64,000 bases of DNA from Mytilus galloprovincialis (lineage: Eukaryota; Mollusca; Bivalvia; Mytilida; Mytilidae), in contig NC_134844.1 in NCBI RefSeq assembly GCF_965363235.1, forward strand, positions 54,184,872 to 54,248,871. The letters are read 5' to 3'. The notes under the pieces are model-generated. The model saw nothing but the letters and a program-made list of their open reading frames with translations, searched no databases and was not told the DNA's origin. Position 1 is the first letter of the stretch, and each line of letters starts with the position of its first letter. The position numbers and the translations under genes were made by a program. Below, in pieces: positions 61,590 through 64,000 of this stretch.

Positions 61590-62600
61590 AAAAAACAAAA
61601 AAAGAATTGTAACTGTGACATTAATTACTTGGCAATTTTCAAATTGAGTTCATTTAAAATAAACGAGTGTGAGATAAGTGTTGTCACCGGTGAATCCGTT
61701 TATTTTATAGGCTGCATAAGCAACTACTCAATCACTGTTTGAATTATGTATAAAATAAAAATAAAAAGAATTAGGATTACTCAGATATTAAGTTGTTTAA
61801 AATTTATCATTAAATTCATTACATGCAATTGTGGTACTTGTACATCTTGTCAATATGTTATTGTTGATGATAATTCTCGTCTTCATGTCTCTCATGTTTG
61901 CTAATGTGCTTTGTCTATATGCCTTTTGGTGTTACTTCGCTACATTTAGCGTGTCTCTGTTCTTATACATACCGTTATTGTGCTATTGTCAAACTTGTTT
62001 GTATGCTTTGTCTTTCATTTTTGCTATGTATTTTGTCTACATGCCCTTTAATGTTTCTTTGATACATATATAACGTGGCTCTGTACTCTGTACTATACAT
62101 CCCGTCATTGTGTTATTGTACTATAGTAATTTTGTATATTCTTGTCTTTAATTTTTGATAATATGCTTGATCTATAAGCCATTTTGTGCTCCTTTGTTAC
62201 CTATTCGTATTTTTTTTTTGTTTGTGATTAAGATTATAACACAATGTTGACTGCTGTACCCCTATATTAGACATTGTACCTATTATTTCTGTTTGTTTTG
62301 TAAATGCCTATACCAAGTCATGAATATGAGAGTTGTTTTTACAATTGTTTGATGTGTTTGTGCCTTTGATTTTGCCATTTAATAAGGGACTTTCCGATAG
62401 AAATTTTCCTCGTAGTTCAGTATTTTTGTGAATTTACTTTTTGCTAAATTAGTTGTAATTTCGGTGCATAGGATACACAATATTAATTTTTGGAAGAACG
62501 TGACACGTGAAAACTAAACGAAACAATTTGTTAATTTGTTGTAATTAAAAAGGGTGTGATACATGATATCTGGGTAGTATTTTGATGTAAACATTAGAGG
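61590..62600 (+). repeat. Diverged trace of block X (copy 3)
   Basis: Short collinear matches to X1: 61627-61690 to 50-110 ('cttggcaattttcaaatt', 'catttaaaat'), 61708-61738 to about 418-450 ('ctgcataagcaa', 'caatcact'), and 62462-62600 to 1377-1525 ('ggtgcataggataca', 'ttgtaattaaaa'). Overall similarity is low, but order and orientation agree and it follows Y2 as X2 follows Y1. Confidence 0.5.
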
Positions 62601-63089
62601 TATATATATATAAATTGTTTTATTGATGCATTTTCTGTTGATTATCTTTTATAAATGTTTAACCCATTAGTCTATATGTTAAAACAAGATCTGAACAGTA
62701 ATACGGTCATAAAATTCTGCAAGTTCATTCCATTTTTGTTACTTGTTATTTGTCAATTATAGTGTAGACTTTGCTATATTATTTTTTAATGTGAAACAAT
62801 CACAATGTTTAACATGTCTGTCTTATAATAAAAATAATTAAAGTAAAACGTAGAGTTATGAACATTATGTAATAATTGAGTCCTAGATGAACACATATAT
62901 GTTCAACTCGTCGGAGCATATAGTCTTGTCAATCCTCAATTGCGACAGGTAAGTAACCAAATGCAACAGTCTCATTATTATTGGAAAGACTAACATGGCA
63001 ACGCATCTAGCAGAGCAGAAACTGCTATCTCATCCGAAATACTCAAATTCAAACTTTTTGATGATGTTCGTGTTGCTCAATGTTTAGTG
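62601..63089. other. Spacer without recognised gene
   Basis: AT-rich. The last 80 bp ('tggaaagactaacatggcaa') looks like the start of another dispersed repeat. Confidence 0.45.
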
Positions 63090-63245
63090 TTTGTTACACT
63101 GTTTTGAGAACTGTTGTTTGTCCTTTTCGCCGCTTTCCGTTTTATATTTAATGCGTTTTCCTCAGTTTTAGTTCGTAACCCGGATTTGTTTTTTTTCTAT
63201 TGATTTATGAGTTTCGAACAGCGGTATACTACTGTTGCCTTTATT
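63090..63245 (+). repeat. Fragment of dispersed repeat R2
   Basis: Contains 'aacccggatttg', 'gatttatgagtttcgaacag' and 'cggtatactactgttgcc', as in 33420-33505. Confidence 0.65.
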
Positions 63246-63649
63246 TGGTATGGTGTTATCTGTTCAAAAAGACTTACTGTTTAATGCCCGTTTGGTATTT
63301 CCTCATTATTTTATCTGTAACAAAACAACAACGAAATAAACAGAATTAAATCAGACATCCTGCCAGATTTAAGCGTCTTAGTCAGGTATAGACCGAGTTT
63401 ATAACAGTCACATAAGTATATTATAAAAACTGAATACTTGTAAATTGATACAGGTATCATACATTGAGGATCAACAGTATACAAAATGGATTATATTCAA
63501 TGAGAAAATGAGGTGATGTTATCGACGTCCCATAAACAATCTATATACTAGTCAATTTAAGACGAGAATGTCATCAACCATGCCATATTAAATAATAATC
63601 CATAAAAATATAAACATAACAAAATGTGAAACCCAACAGTAGGTTGTAG

Positions 63650-63960
63650 ACTAAAATAATGAACGGTAGACAAATAAATAAAGGCAACAGTAGTGTACCG
63701 TTGTTCAAAAGCCATAAATCGATTGAGAGAAAACAATTCCGGGTTACAAACCAAAACTAGGGGAAACACATCAATTATAAGAGGAAAACAACGAAACATC
63801 AGAACACGGAAGTGCAACCAAAAGCAAACAACAATGCAACAATGCAACATACATAGAAACGAATTATAAGTTAACAACTACCATATTTCTGACTTGGAAC
63901 AGAACATTTTAAGAAAAAAATGGTGGGTTGATCCTGATTTTGTGGCTAGTCAGAAAGGAA
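63650..63960 (-). repeat. Dispersed repeat R2 (inverted)
   Basis: Inverse of 33240-33510 and homologous to 19650-19920. It accounts for the minus-strand frame at 63557-63877. Confidence 0.65.
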
Positions 63961-64000
63961 AATCACAAAAATACCGAACTCCGAGGTAAATTGAAAACGG

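Noticed and set aside
61512..61742. 76-codon frame resembling a terminal exon
   Set aside because: The homologous X1 sequence contains stops, so it is probably non-coding block-X sequence.

Overview
The window looks like an AT-rich bivalve mollusc genome, most likely a marine mussel (Mytilus or a close relative). Three things point that way: very low coding density, a RING-less B-box/NHL-propeller gene of the kind greatly expanded in bivalves, and several short dispersed repeats and type-I hammerhead ribozyme copies that resemble mussel repeats as I recall them. The genus is inferred; no conserved housekeeping gene is present to fix it.

The backbone is a tandem segmental duplication. Block X (1-9735, again at 38860-43985, and a strongly diverged trace at about 61590-62600) alternates with block Y (18690-38775, again at 50490-60605). 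Block Y carries the only clear cellular gene: an intact B-box/coiled-coil/NHL-like ORF at 36438-38096 with a probable upstream non-coding exon and TATA-like box near 32590-32666. Its Y2 partner (58503-60032) is a pseudogene with lost start, B-box deletions, two nonsense codons and a missing TATA-like box. A third, badly decayed fragment lies at 47575-47885.

Block Y1 is split by a 10-kb DIRS-superfamily retrotransposon of Ngaro type (21429-31500, minus strand). It shows the diagnostic split direct repeats A1 ... B1-A2 ... B2, a two-exon Gag with zinc knuckle, reverse transcriptase and RNase H, an SGNH hydrolase domain and a tyrosine recombinase. Block Y2 has the near-empty site at 52841. The copy is dead (stops, frameshifts, a lost RT catalytic Asp, a repeat inserted in RNase H), yet its terminal repeats are almost identical. 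Its large 5' intron holds an array of degenerate palindromes that form hairpins with apparent covariation.

Comparison of the duplicated blocks defines several insertions by their empty sites: a 5.8-kb TTAA-flanked element (1570-7403) containing a nested 4.06-kb inverted-repeat element (1854-5917); an 806-bp element rich in TGCGCGCA (42373-43178); a Harbinger-like element with TAA target duplications (55871-56844); a MITE at 8161-8540; and an insertion at 39642-40445 that carries a hammerhead ribozyme. The spacers hold two members of a GACGTC-rich inverted-repeat family (44639-46126 and 47956-50344), a TCCGTT-motif array (12080-12800), a TTAA-flanked fold-back element (14286-15025), a (TTAC)n microsatellite and a 40-bp minisatellite. 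I recognised no tRNA, rRNA or CRISPR.
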